From Cryobacterium suzukii (lineage in GTDB: Bacteria; Actinomycetota; Actinomycetes; Actinomycetales; Microbacteriaceae), in contig NZ_SOHJ01000011.1 of NCBI RefSeq assembly GCF_004403185.1, forward strand, positions 248,001 to 312,000: a stretch of 64,000 bases of DNA, given 5' to 3'. The stretch's first letter is position 1. Every line of letters begins with the position of its first letter. A program made the translations under genes and the position numbers. The notes beneath the pieces were generated by a model, which saw only the letters and a list, made by a program, of their open reading frames with translations, was not told the origin of the DNA and made no database searches. Below, one piece after another: positions 26,788 through 34,485 of the stretch.

Positions 26788-28184
26788 GGCACCAACCCGT
26801 CGCGCTGAGCCACCGACAGGGCTGGCCGCTGCTCGTAGACTTCGAGTACGAAATCGCGTTCCAGGTGACGCACGGTGCGCTGCAGCCCAACGACGTGGGT
26901 GAGCTGCGCGTGCACCGCGTCACCGGTGAGCGGATAATCCGCCACCGGATGCCGCCAGTGGCAGGCCACGAGTGCACCCCCCGGAGCGAGACTGGCTCTG
27001 CATTGTTCGAGCACGCGGCGCAGGTCAGCGGCCGAGCAGTAATATCCCACCTCCGACAGCACGATCAGCTCAAACTCTCCCTCCGGCCAATCCGCCGGCA
27101 GCGTTCGGCGTTCAAAACTCACTCCGGGCCAGCCCACCAGTCGTTGCCTGGCAATGCCGAGAGGCTGCTCCACCAGGTCGATTCCCAGCACGGTGTCACA
27201 ACGGTCGGCCAGCTCGGCGGTCAGCACGCCGGTCGAGCATCCCAATTCGAGCGCTGCACCAAAGCGCTGCCGCGGCAGTGCCGCGAGGAGGGCCGACCGC
27301 TTGCGTTTCTCATACCACCGCGTCTCGAAACCCCACGGATCGGGACCGGACGAGTAGACGGTGTCGAAATACCCGGCTGCGAGGCTCTGCTGCGGGTCAG
27401 CGTGGGCATCCGCTGGCGGTTCCGGCCGAACACGCACCTCAATTAGCGTTTCGTAGTCTCGCGCGAAGTGCGCCCGAAAGCTGGCCGGAACGATGGCTTC
27501 ATCGCCGGGGGATTCCGACAATGGGCGCACCTGGCTGCGATGCAGCGCGAGGGCTTGAGCCTTGGCCGCACGTTCGACCGGCTTCAGGTCGAAAACCCGC
27601 ACGGTTTCGGCAGACCACACCGCGTCATCGGGGGTCGACCAGTGCCAGGCCCAAATCGGGTATTCGAACAGCCTTGCCCGATGGGTACGTACCGCCCGCT
27701 CCGCTGCCGAACTCGCCGCAGCATGATCCGGATGCCCGTCGGCTCGCCACGGCGCTACCACCCAGGTCGAGTCGCCCGCATCGCCGATCGCCTCAGCGAT
27801 CGCTCCCTCGGCGATATCCACATTCTCCGTCAGTTTGCCGTCTGGCAGCTCCAACAGGTGAACGAGCGCGTTGGGGGCGAGGTGGGCGAGGGCATCCGTC
27901 ACCTCAATGCGGCGAAGCTGTGCGAGGCGCGCCGGGTCGTGGGTCGGTGAGTTGGGGTGCGACGCCTCACCGTTGCTCAGCACAATGACAATGATCGGCA
28001 GCCCGAGCCCGGCCACGTGAGCGATGAGTCCGCCGACCCCGAGGCTCTCGTCGTCGGGATGCGCCGACACAACAATCAGGCGTTCCAGCGCGTCGAGGCC
28101 GAGCGAGTTGAACCGAACAGGCAAGTGGGCTGCCTGCCAGGCCTTTTCGGGCGTTCCGCCGTCGGAATGATTGAACGTCACCAT
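26784..28184 (-). CDS. Bifunctional PIG-L deacetylase / SAM-dependent methyltransferase
   Basis: A 466-residue fusion. The N-terminal LmbE/PIG-L domain has SAHPDDESLGVGGL (about 40-53) and DGHPDHAAAS (about 150-159), the zinc-binding residues of enzymes that de-N-acetylate GlcNAc-type sugars (MshB, BshB, PIG-L). The C-terminal class I methyltransferase domain follows from about 290, with ALELGCSTGVLTAELADRC as motif I and VLGIDLVEQ as motif II. The gene overlaps both neighbours by a few bases. A two-domain protein acting on one glycoside, removing an acyl group and then methylating, is a reasonable inference; the substrate is unknown. Confidence 0.88.
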   Translation of the reverse strand: MVTFNHSDGGTPEKAWQAAHLPVRFNSLGLDALERLIVVSAHPDDESLGVGGLIAHVAGLGLPIIVIVLSNGEASHPNSPTHDPARLAQLRRIEVTDALAHLAPNALVHLLELPDGKLTENVDIAEGAIAEAIGDAGDSTWVVAPWRADGHPDHAAASSAAERAVRTHRARLFEYPIWAWHWSTPDDAVWSAETVRVFDLKPVERAAKAQALALHRSQVRPLSESPGDEAIVPASFRAHFARDYETLIEVRVRPEPPADAHADPQQSLAAGYFDTVYSSGPDPWGFETRWYEKRKRSALLAALPRQRFGAALELGCSTGVLTAELADRCDTVLGIDLVEQPLGIARQRLVGWPGVSFERRTLPADWPEGEFELIVLSEVGYYCSAADLRRVLEQCRASLAPGGALVACHWRHPVADYPLTGDAVHAQLTHVVGLQRTVRHLERDFVLEVYEQRPALSVAQRDGLVP

Positions 28185-29215
28185 GGTGCACTCCCCCTCG
28201 TTACGAGCATCCGGCCCAAGACGGCATCGTCCCGTTCGGCATGGTGCTGGCGCACATACAGTTGCAGGTCGGCCACCCGCTGGGCGTGCCGGGCATCGAG
28301 AGCGAGTGGCGCCGGCCCGAGCGCGTGCCCGATCTGAAATATGACGTCCTCAACCGTTCGGGCGACGATTCCCCGCACGCGCGCGGCGAGCAGGGAGCCG
28401 GCAGCATCGTCGGCCTCCCCGGCATCGATGGCGGAGGCGGCCGCCGCGAGCGCAGTCTGCGCCCCGGTCACTGCCAGATCGACAGCGCCGAGGAGGGCGA
28501 GGGCGATCTGGTCGGGGGCGCGGCCCTGAGTGGAGTCGTACAGCGTGCGGGCCAAACCGACTGCCCCACCCCACCACACGGCCGCCACCCCGACACCACC
28601 CCAGGAGAACCCTGGCCGGCGCAGGTACCAGCCGTCGTCGCCGACAGCATCGGCGGTGACCGCGGTGAAATCGACCGGACCGCTCAGCACCTGCGACAGT
28701 CCACGGGCCACCCAGATGTCCTCATGCACCGTGATGCCGGGTTGGCCCAGGTCGACGGCGAACAGCTGGCGGCCGGGGTCACCGTGTGGGCGAGCAACGT
28801 GCGCTGTTACGAGCGCGTGGCTGAGCAACCCGGCGAGGGAACACCACGGCTTGATGCCGTCGAGCCGCCATCCGCCATCCACTCTTGTGGCCGTGAGTGG
28901 CATCTCTGGCCCCTCCGCCGCGAAGACGCCCCACGTTTGGTCCGGTCTTGGCGCATGGCCCGCTTGGTGCAGAATCGCCAGAGCATCGAGGTGGGCCTCG
29001 GCCACCCGAGCCGCAGTGAGGTCGGCGGCACCAAGTGTCGACAGGGTGTCGAAGAGCTGCATCGTGTGTCCTTCCCCCGGTCGGGGAACACGTACCAGAG
29101 TCTTCGCCAGCGCCAGCGCCCGCCGCGCGTCACCGTTGACCGCGGCGGCAGCGGCAGCGAGATCACCACGCACACTGAAAAGTTCAGCCGACCGCAGGAC
29201 AGCTTCACGCTTCAT
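28178..29215 (-). CDS. Acyl-CoA dehydrogenase-like flavoprotein
   Basis: A 345-residue protein related to acyl-CoA dehydrogenases in its middle and C-terminal parts (DGWRLDGIKPWCSLAGLLSHALVTA, the beta domain; the helical C-terminus with DAGEADDAAGSLLAARVRGIVAR). It is shorter than the usual about 380 residues and I cannot place the catalytic Glu, so it could oxidise an unusual substrate. ATG at 29215 is preferred because GGAGGGGG precedes it; an in-frame upstream ATG is weaker. It heads the four-gene overlapping operon, 44 nt downstream of dps. Confidence 0.78.
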   Translation of the reverse strand: MKREAVLRSAELFSVRGDLAAAAAAVNGDARRALALAKTLVRVPRPGEGHTMQLFDTLSTLGAADLTAARVAEAHLDALAILHQAGHAPRPDQTWGVFAAEGPEMPLTATRVDGGWRLDGIKPWCSLAGLLSHALVTAHVARPHGDPGRQLFAVDLGQPGITVHEDIWVARGLSQVLSGPVDFTAVTADAVGDDGWYLRRPGFSWGGVGVAAVWWGGAVGLARTLYDSTQGRAPDQIALALLGAVDLAVTGAQTALAAAASAIDAGEADDAAGSLLAARVRGIVARTVEDVIFQIGHALGPAPLALDARHAQRVADLQLYVRQHHAERDDAVLGRMLVTRGSAPW

Positions 29216-29259
29216 GGCAACCCCCTCCACTCAGGAAGACTTGTCGGGTCGAACGTGCG

Positions 29260-29748
29260 TCAGGAGGTTCGGTGCGCGGATTTCCCTGCGGAGCGCTTGC
29301 GCGGCTTACGATTCTCCGCGCTGACCATCCAGGAATACTGCTCGAGCTTTTCGATGAAAGCGTGAAGAAGATCCGCGCTGGTGGGGTCTTCCTCGTCGAC
29401 CTCATCGTGGACCTTGCGCATGTTGTCGACCGTGGCGTCGAGCCGTTCGGTAATGAGGGTGACCGTCTCGGTCGTGTCGACTTCGCCGTCGGGAAACTTC
29501 GGCAGGTGGGTGGCTTTGGTGACCGTCTCGCTGCGGCCATCGGGCATCGCGTCGAGTGCGCGCATGCGCTCGGCAACTTGGTCGGAGAATTCACGGGCAT
29601 CGAGGATGATCTCGTCGAGTTGCAGGTGCAGGTCGCGAAAGTTCTTTCCGACGACGCTCCAGTGCGCCTGCTTGCCCTGCACGTGCAACTCGATCAGGTC
29701 GACCAGAACGGACTGCAGGTTGTCGCTGAGTGTTTCGGAGGCTTGCAT
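29260..29748 (-). CDS. dps: Dps-type DNA-protection ferritin
   Basis: A 162-residue dodecameric mini-ferritin that oxidises and stores iron and protects DNA. QAHWSVVGKNFRDLHLQLDE (about 30-49) holds the ferroxidase His and Asp/Glu ligands, followed by AREFSDQVAERMRALDAMPDG. A C-terminal basic tail (RKPRKRSAGKSAHR) fits DNA binding. ATG at 29748 has AAGGA 5-9 nt upstream; the upstream in-frame extension is rejected. It lies just upstream of the PIG-L operon on the same strand. Confidence 0.93.
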   Translation of the reverse strand: MQASETLSDNLQSVLVDLIELHVQGKQAHWSVVGKNFRDLHLQLDEIILDAREFSDQVAERMRALDAMPDGRSETVTKATHLPKFPDGEVDTTETVTLITERLDATVDNMRKVHDEVDEEDPTSADLLHAFIEKLEQYSWMVSAENRKPRKRSAGKSAHRTS

Positions 29749-29910
29749 GGTGTCCTTCCAATCGGGGAATTTGCCTCCAGACCATATCATGGCCGCGTAA
29801 TCTGGGCCACAATGCAATTACCCGACCGAGGGCCGCAGACCCGACGTGCGGCCCCCGGCACCCAGGCTTCTCGCGGGCGCAGCCCAAGGCACGCTCTGAC
29901 CTCGCCCTTC

Positions 29911-30213
29911 TCAGGCGTCCTTGGGAGCACGTGGCGGGTGCGGCTTGCTGTACTTCTTGTGTGCGGTCTGCGGGGCGGTGCCGAGGATGCGTGCGATATC
30001 GGCCCAGGAACAGCCGCCGTCGCGCATGGCGTTGACCGCCGCGGTGACCCGCAGGTTCACTTCAACGCGATCACGCACCGCGCGTTCCAACTCGCGCTCC
30101 AGAGCCCGGTAGGGCCGGGCGATGTGCGGGGCTGATTCATCTGCCGGCGGTCGCACTGGTTCAGCGCTACCCGCATCGGTCTGGTCGTGACTGTCGGGGG
30201 CAACACTGGTCAT
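29911..30213 (-). CDS. Small helix-turn-helix protein
   Basis: A 100-residue protein. The acidic, Pro-rich N-terminus (1-40) is followed by a helical region (YRALERELERAVRDRVEVNLRVTAAVNAM) and an HTH-like segment GCSWADIARILGTAPQTAHKKYS. The HTH resembles sigma-70 region-4-type or small actinobacterial DNA-binding proteins. ATG at 30213 is preceded by GGAAAGG. A 7-bp inverted repeat at 30272-30293 in its upstream region could be an autoregulatory site. Target unknown. Confidence 0.65.
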   Translation of the reverse strand: MTSVAPDSHDQTDAGSAEPVRPPADESAPHIARPYRALERELERAVRDRVEVNLRVTAAVNAMRDGGCSWADIARILGTAPQTAHKKYSKPHPPRAPKDA

Positions 30214-30271
30214 CGGCAACCTTTCCACTGATGAAATGTAGGCCCAGCGTGCTGGTGCGTCAACCACCTGA

Positions 30272-30293
30272 CGCAGACATTTTGACGTCTGCG
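30272..30293. promoter_or_regulatory. Inverted repeat upstream of the small HTH gene
   Basis: CGCAGAC (30272-30278) and GTCTGCG (30287-30293) form a perfect inverted repeat around an 8-nt AT-rich spacer, 59 nt upstream of the HTH gene start and about 58 nt before the MOSC gene. A shared operator in a divergent promoter is plausible. Confidence 0.4.
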
Positions 30294-30350
30294 CAGTCGG
30301 CGTTGTAGGCGTCTCCTCGAACGTGCGTGCGCTATGGCAGAATCGATGGC

Positions 30351-30908
30351 ATGGCAATCGAGGGACGTCCCGGTGCGGTCGTCTCCGTCAGCCGCGATGA
30401 CGCGCACCGGTTCAGCAAGCCGGTGGTCGCAAGCATCCGTTTGCTGGCTGGAATCGGTGTCGACGGTGATTCTCACGCGGGTGCCACGGTGCAGCACCGC
30501 TACGCAAAAAAACGTAATCCCACTGCGCCCAACCTTTGCCAGGTTCACTTCATGGCCGCAGAGTTGTTCGACGACCTCGTACCGACCGGGTATACGGTCG
30601 CACCGGGCGAGCTCGGTGAAAACGTGACGACCATCGGCATCGATCTGATGACCCTGCCGCTCGGAACCCGCCTGCACCTCGGCAGCGAGGCCGTGGTCTC
30701 GATCACCGGAATGCGCAGCCCGTGCTCGCTCATCAACGGCTACCAGAAAGGCCTGATGAAGCAGCTCATTAGAACGGATGCCGCCGGCGCAGTTCAGCGC
30801 CGCGGCGGAATCATGGGCGTCGTGGTGACCGGCGGCATCGTGGAACAAGGCGACCGGATCCGGGTGGAGCTGCCCGTCGGTGAGCATCTCCCGCTCGGGG
30901 TCGTCTAG
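30351..30908 (+). CDS. MOSC domain protein
   Basis: A 185-residue MOSC-domain protein (C-terminal domain of molybdenum cofactor sulfurases; YiiM-like). GIGVDGDSHAGATVQHRY (about 35-52), NLCQVHF, GELGENVTTIGIDL and ITGMRSPC are family motifs; the last contains the conserved Cys proposed to carry sulfur. Stand-alone MOSC proteins act in reduction of N-hydroxylated compounds or sulfur transfer to the cofactor. The ATG at 30351 was chosen over an earlier out-of-frame ATG. It converges with the DarT-like gene. Confidence 0.9.
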   Translation: MAIEGRPGAVVSVSRDDAHRFSKPVVASIRLLAGIGVDGDSHAGATVQHRYAKKRNPTAPNLCQVHFMAAELFDDLVPTGYTVAPGELGENVTTIGIDLMTLPLGTRLHLGSEAVVSITGMRSPCSLINGYQKGLMKQLIRTDAAGAVQRRGGIMGVVVTGGIVEQGDRIRVELPVGEHLPLGVV

Positions 30909-30933
30909 GTCTGGATTCACGCCCAGGCCTGAC

Positions 30934-30958
30934 CATGGGCCCAATCTCTGGGCCCATG
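30934..30958. terminator. Hairpin between convergent MOSC and DarT-like genes
   Basis: CATGGGCCCA and TGGGCCCATG form a perfect 10-bp stem with a 5-nt loop (ATCTC), just after the MOSC stop and before the DarT-like stop. There is no T-tract, so termination in either direction is plausible but not certain. Confidence 0.55.
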
Positions 30959-30973
30959 CCCGAAAGCAAAGCG

Positions 30974-31927
30974 CTACTGGGGGTCAGCGGAGGTGTGGAA
31001 CCACGGCGGGTAGACCGCAACCTTGGGCTTATACGAGCTCGCCTTCAGGATGCCGCGCACAGTTTCGCGCACATTGTCATTGCAGACGCCGATCAGCGTG
31101 ATCAGGTCCATCGGCACGGCGTCGGGCACGAGCAGCTCGGCTTCGAGAATCATCGCGCCGTCTGCTTCGGCGCGAAGGGTCTGCAGCATACGCTCAGCGG
31201 TGGCCGGCGTGGCGCCGAACCTGGTCAACGCTCCGGCGGCGTCACCGTTGGTGACGGCGACCACGCCGGGAACGAACGGGACCGGTTCTTCGGCGAGGTC
31301 AGCATTCTGCGCGGTTTCAGCCTGGGCCTCTGTCGAAACAATTTCAGCTGCGGCACGCGCCGCAATCCCCTCGTTGATCTTCTTGACCGTAGTAACGAGC
31401 ATGACGAAGTCAAAGGCCTCGGAGCCGTGGGCATCGAGCGCCAGGCGCGGGTCAACGGCTTCGGCGCGCACGCTCTCCCAGACGGTCGCGTTCGGCGACA
31501 GAAAGAAGGGTACGTACTCAGCAACACTGCGGCCGTCGCCGGAGACGTGGGCAACCCGGCGCAGGTCGCGAGTGGCCGGTGCGGAGATGTCGACGGCGGG
31601 CCGCTCGGTGAGCGCGTCGTTGGCGAGCAGGCGTCCGTCCTGCAAAATGGCGCTGAGGTTGCTGATGTGGGTGAGGTGGTACACGCGCTGCTCGTCGACG
31701 TTGTCGGTCGAGAGCGTCTCAGCTCGCACCGGGCGAGGTGCGCCGGCGACGCGAACCGGGCGAGCTGTGCGCGCCACGGGCATGGCCGCGGTCGGCAGTG
31801 GGTCGCGCAGCGAGGACAGTTTCGGCGCCCGGGTCTTCTTCACCGGCGTGAGGGGCTCAGTAAGGACTTTGGGAAAGCACAGAGCGCACAATTGGCCCTC
31901 GAGTCCGTGGATGCATTCGTCGTCCAA
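30974..31927 (-). CDS. DarT-like (DUF4433) ADP-ribosyltransferase-related protein, no antitoxin partner
   Basis: About 317 residues from a TTG at 31927 (AAAGG about 10 nt upstream); start uncertain, as no ATG or GTG is well placed. A short CxH-CxxC motif (Cys5, His7, Cys14, Cys17) precedes a DUF4433 domain: VYHLTHISNLSAILQDGRL (82-100), YVPFFLSPNATVW (138-150) and LEAELLVPDAVPMDLI (261-276), where Glu264 matches the catalytic Glu of DarT. DarT enzymes ADP-ribosylate thymidine in single-stranded DNA and are normally paired with DarG. No macro-domain gene is present here. The Arg usual in the second motif is not seen (Asn146 there), so activity may differ. Confidence 0.72.
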   Translation of the reverse strand: MDDECIHGLEGQLCALCFPKVLTEPLTPVKKTRAPKLSSLRDPLPTAAMPVARTARPVRVAGAPRPVRAETLSTDNVDEQRVYHLTHISNLSAILQDGRLLANDALTERPAVDISAPATRDLRRVAHVSGDGRSVAEYVPFFLSPNATVWESVRAEAVDPRLALDAHGSEAFDFVMLVTTVKKINEGIAARAAAEIVSTEAQAETAQNADLAEEPVPFVPGVVAVTNGDAAGALTRFGATPATAERMLQTLRAEADGAMILEAELLVPDAVPMDLITLIGVCNDNVRETVRGILKASSYKPKVAVYPPWFHTSADPQ

Positions 31928-32031
31928 GAGGGAAAAACCTTTCGTTACGCGGCTCGCGCCACTCGGAAAAGCCGAACGCGCATACCGCCTTTCAACGTTA
32001 CGTTCATTTGGGTGGCCGCGCTGACCGTTCT

Positions 32032-32712
32032 TTAGTTTTTCAGCAACTCGACCCAAACAATGAGTCCGTCGTCAGTGGATTCGATGCGCAGATGATCGAG
32101 CCCGGGCACGATCAGGTCGGCCTCGAGTTCGGTCGCCGGATAGGTTCCGGCGACTCCGATCGTGGTGCAGCCAGCGGCGCGGCCGGCCTGCAACCCGGCG
32201 GGCGCATCCTCGATCACCAGACACCGGCGCGGGTCGACGCCGAGCCGAGCGGCTCCCTCCAGAAACGGTTCAGGGAACGGCTTGCCTCGCGGGGTGTCAT
32301 CGATGGTCACGATCACGCTCGGTGCTACCAAAGCGGATGCCGCCAGCCGGGCGACCGCCAGTGGCCGCGCGCAGGACGTGACGATGGCCCGTCGACTCTC
32401 CGGCAGGCTGTTCAGGAGCGCTGCGGCACCGGGCAGCACGGTGATGTCATCGGTGTCGGCGGTTTCGAGGGCGAGAATTCGGTCGATCGCCTCGTCGACG
32501 CGGGCGGCTGGCACTAGTTCTGCGATGATGTCGCGCGCCGGGCGACCGTGGGCGGTTTCGTCCTTGGCCACGCCCCATTCGCTTGCCCAAGCGGCCCACG
32601 AGCGGTTGACCGCCGGCGTGGAATCGATGAGGGTGCCGTCCATGTCGAACAATACGGCGTCGAAGGTGCGCCCCTGCAAAACGTTCGCGGTAGTAAAACT
32701 GGGGTCGGGCAT
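32032..32712 (-). CDS. HAD-family sugar-phosphatase-like hydrolase
   Basis: A 226-residue HAD hydrolase of the beta-phosphoglucomutase/2-deoxyglucose-6-phosphatase type. Motif I is FDMDGTLIDS (about 22-31), motif II is the AIVTSC region, motif III is RGKPFPEPF with the Lys, and motif IV is CLVIEDAPAG. All catalytic positions are intact. ATG at 32712 follows AAAGGAC; the longer frame to 32784 has no site. The substrate is probably a small sugar phosphate. It lies upstream of the DarT-like gene with a 104-nt gap. Confidence 0.87.
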   Translation of the reverse strand: MPDPSFTTANVLQGRTFDAVLFDMDGTLIDSTPAVNRSWAAWASEWGVAKDETAHGRPARDIIAELVPAARVDEAIDRILALETADTDDITVLPGAAALLNSLPESRRAIVTSCARPLAVARLAASALVAPSVIVTIDDTPRGKPFPEPFLEGAARLGVDPRRCLVIEDAPAGLQAGRAAGCTTIGVAGTYPATELEADLIVPGLDHLRIESTDDGLIVWVELLKN

Positions 32713-32841
32713 GCGTTGTCCTTTCGTCGCGCCGGCTGGGTGCCGGTGTTTCAACGGTAGGCCACCCACCATCGCCCATGCCATTCGGTGCCGTGCGGGC
32801 AGGTATCGTGGACAGCAACAACCGAGCTGGGAGACCTTGAC

Positions 32842-33585
32842 GTGTGGACGACCGTTCTGGTGATTGCGGCCGTGCTGGTGGGCTCGAGCATGCAGCGCAT
32901 CACTGGCATGGGGTTCGCCCTGGTAGCGGCGCCCTTTCTGGTGTTACTGCTCGGACCGGTTGACGGCGTCATCGTGGTCAACGTGTGTGGGGCCCTCACG
33001 GCGAGCATCATCTTGATGCGAGTATTTCGACAGGTGGACTGGCGGCGCTACGGTGTTTTGGCGGTCTGCGCCGTCGTAGGCATCGTGCCCGGCTCTTACG
33101 TTTTGCAGTTCGTTTCGGTAGCCTGGCTCGAAATTTCGATCGGCGTACTCGTGGCGGCCGGTCTGACCATATCGGTGAATCTCGGCCGGGTCGTTGTGCG
33201 CGACCGTCTGGGTTTTCGCGTGATGGCCGGCATGACCAGCGGGTTCATGAACACGACGGCCGGCGTCGGCGGCCCAGCGGTGAGTATTTATGCGATTGCC
33301 ACGGGGTGGCCGCAGCGGTCCTTTGCCGCGACCATGCAGCCGTACTTTCTCACGATCGGGCTGGCGTCCCTGGCCTCAAAATTCGCCCTGGGATCGGCCG
33401 ACCTGCCCCAGTTGCCGGTGCTGGTCTGGGTGCTCATCGGGTGCGCCTGCATCGTGGGGCTCATCGTCGGTGACCGGCTGGCCACTGTGATCGAGCCGCA
33501 CGTGGCCCGACGCCTGCTCGTAATCGTTGCCTATCTCGGGTCGTTCGCGACCATCGTGCGCGGAGTAGTCGAGCTGCTCGTCTAA
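32842..33585 (+). CDS. TauE/SafE-family sulfite/organosulfonate exporter
   Basis: A 247-residue polytopic membrane protein with about eight hydrophobic segments and the two TauE/SafE repeats: GSSMQRITGMGFALVAAPFLVLLLG (about 13-37) and GMTSGFMNTTAGVGGPAVSIYAIATG (about 131-156). Members export sulfite, sulfoacetate or other small anions. The GTG start has GGGAG at 32829-32833. It is divergent from the HAD phosphatase and has no sulfonate-degradation partner here. Confidence 0.87.
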   Translation: MWTTVLVIAAVLVGSSMQRITGMGFALVAAPFLVLLLGPVDGVIVVNVCGALTASIILMRVFRQVDWRRYGVLAVCAVVGIVPGSYVLQFVSVAWLEISIGVLVAAGLTISVNLGRVVVRDRLGFRVMAGMTSGFMNTTAGVGGPAVSIYAIATGWPQRSFAATMQPYFLTIGLASLASKFALGSADLPQLPVLVWVLIGCACIVGLIVGDRLATVIEPHVARRLLVIVAYLGSFATIVRGVVELLV

Positions 33586-33610
33586 GGCGGCCGGAGATTT
33601 GCCCATGACC

Positions 33611-34357
33611 TCAGATGGTGAAGTCGGCGCCCTCGACGGCAGCCGGGTTGGCAACGTGATGCGCGGCATCCGTCTGCATCCTGTGCTCGTCGGAATAGGT
33701 AGCCGTTACCAGGATGGGCATGTGATCTGAGGTGCCCTGCGGGAGGGTCTCGACATTGGAAATTTTTAGGCCCATCGAGGTCGCCAGATCGAAGTGTCCG
33801 CGAAAGAACTTATAACGGGTGTACGTGCGCGTATCGCTGAGCGTGAGATCGTAGCCGGCCTGATTCACCTTATTGCCGAGCTTGCCCTGAAAGATTGGAT
33901 AGTTGTAATCGCCAACCATGAGGGTCGGCAGGCCGGGGCCCAGAACGCTCAACTCTTCGTGGGCGGTGCGAATCTGGTTGCGGCGCAGGGAATTGAGCGC
34001 GGTCAGCGGCGCGGCGTGAAAGGATGCGACGACGAGCTCCCGCTGCGCGACATTGTCGATCAGGCGGGTGGCGATCAGTCTCTCGTGTGCGGGCGCGGCG
34101 AGGTGATCGTGCAACGACTTCTTCAACGCAAAAGCCTGCGTCCTGACCGCCGTGAAACGGTCCTTGTTGTAGTAGATGGCGAGGCCTAGCCGGTTACGCT
34201 GGGTGGAGTCCGCCAGGTGCAGGTGGCCGACCTCGGCCGGCAAATCGATGGTGTTGCATTCCTGCAGGCAGAGAATGTTGGGACTGTAACGTTCGGCCAG
34301 GGCGACGAGTTCGCCGCTGGCACGGTTCTTTCGGAGGTTGTAACTAATGACCCTCAT
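33611..34357 (-). CDS. Endonuclease/exonuclease/phosphatase-fold protein
   Basis: A 248-residue EEP-superfamily protein. VISYNLRKN (3-11) carries the first Asn, CLQECNT the metal-binding Glu, VASFHAAPLT the catalytic His, VGDYNYP the Asp-x-Asn and GTSDHMPI the final Asp-His. Relatives include exonucleases, phosphodiesterases and lipid phosphatases. No signal peptide is seen, so it is probably cytoplasmic. The exact substrate cannot be predicted. It converges with the TauE/SafE gene; upstream, 128 nt separate it from the fatty acid transporter gene. Confidence 0.87.
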   Translation of the reverse strand: MRVISYNLRKNRASGELVALAERYSPNILCLQECNTIDLPAEVGHLHLADSTQRNRLGLAIYYNKDRFTAVRTQAFALKKSLHDHLAAPAHERLIATRLIDNVAQRELVVASFHAAPLTALNSLRRNQIRTAHEELSVLGPGLPTLMVGDYNYPIFQGKLGNKVNQAGYDLTLSDTRTYTRYKFFRGHFDLATSMGLKISNVETLPQGTSDHMPILVTATYSDEHRMQTDAAHHVANPAAVEGADFTI

Positions 34358-34485
34358 GGCACCCGTCTCAGACTTGATGGCTATGCCTCCAGCCTACGAC
34401 TCTGAACGGGGTCGACATTAAACATCCGGGGTCAGTTGACACATGCGCAGGTGGCATCCAGCCTGCCGACTTCCCTGATCGGGGG

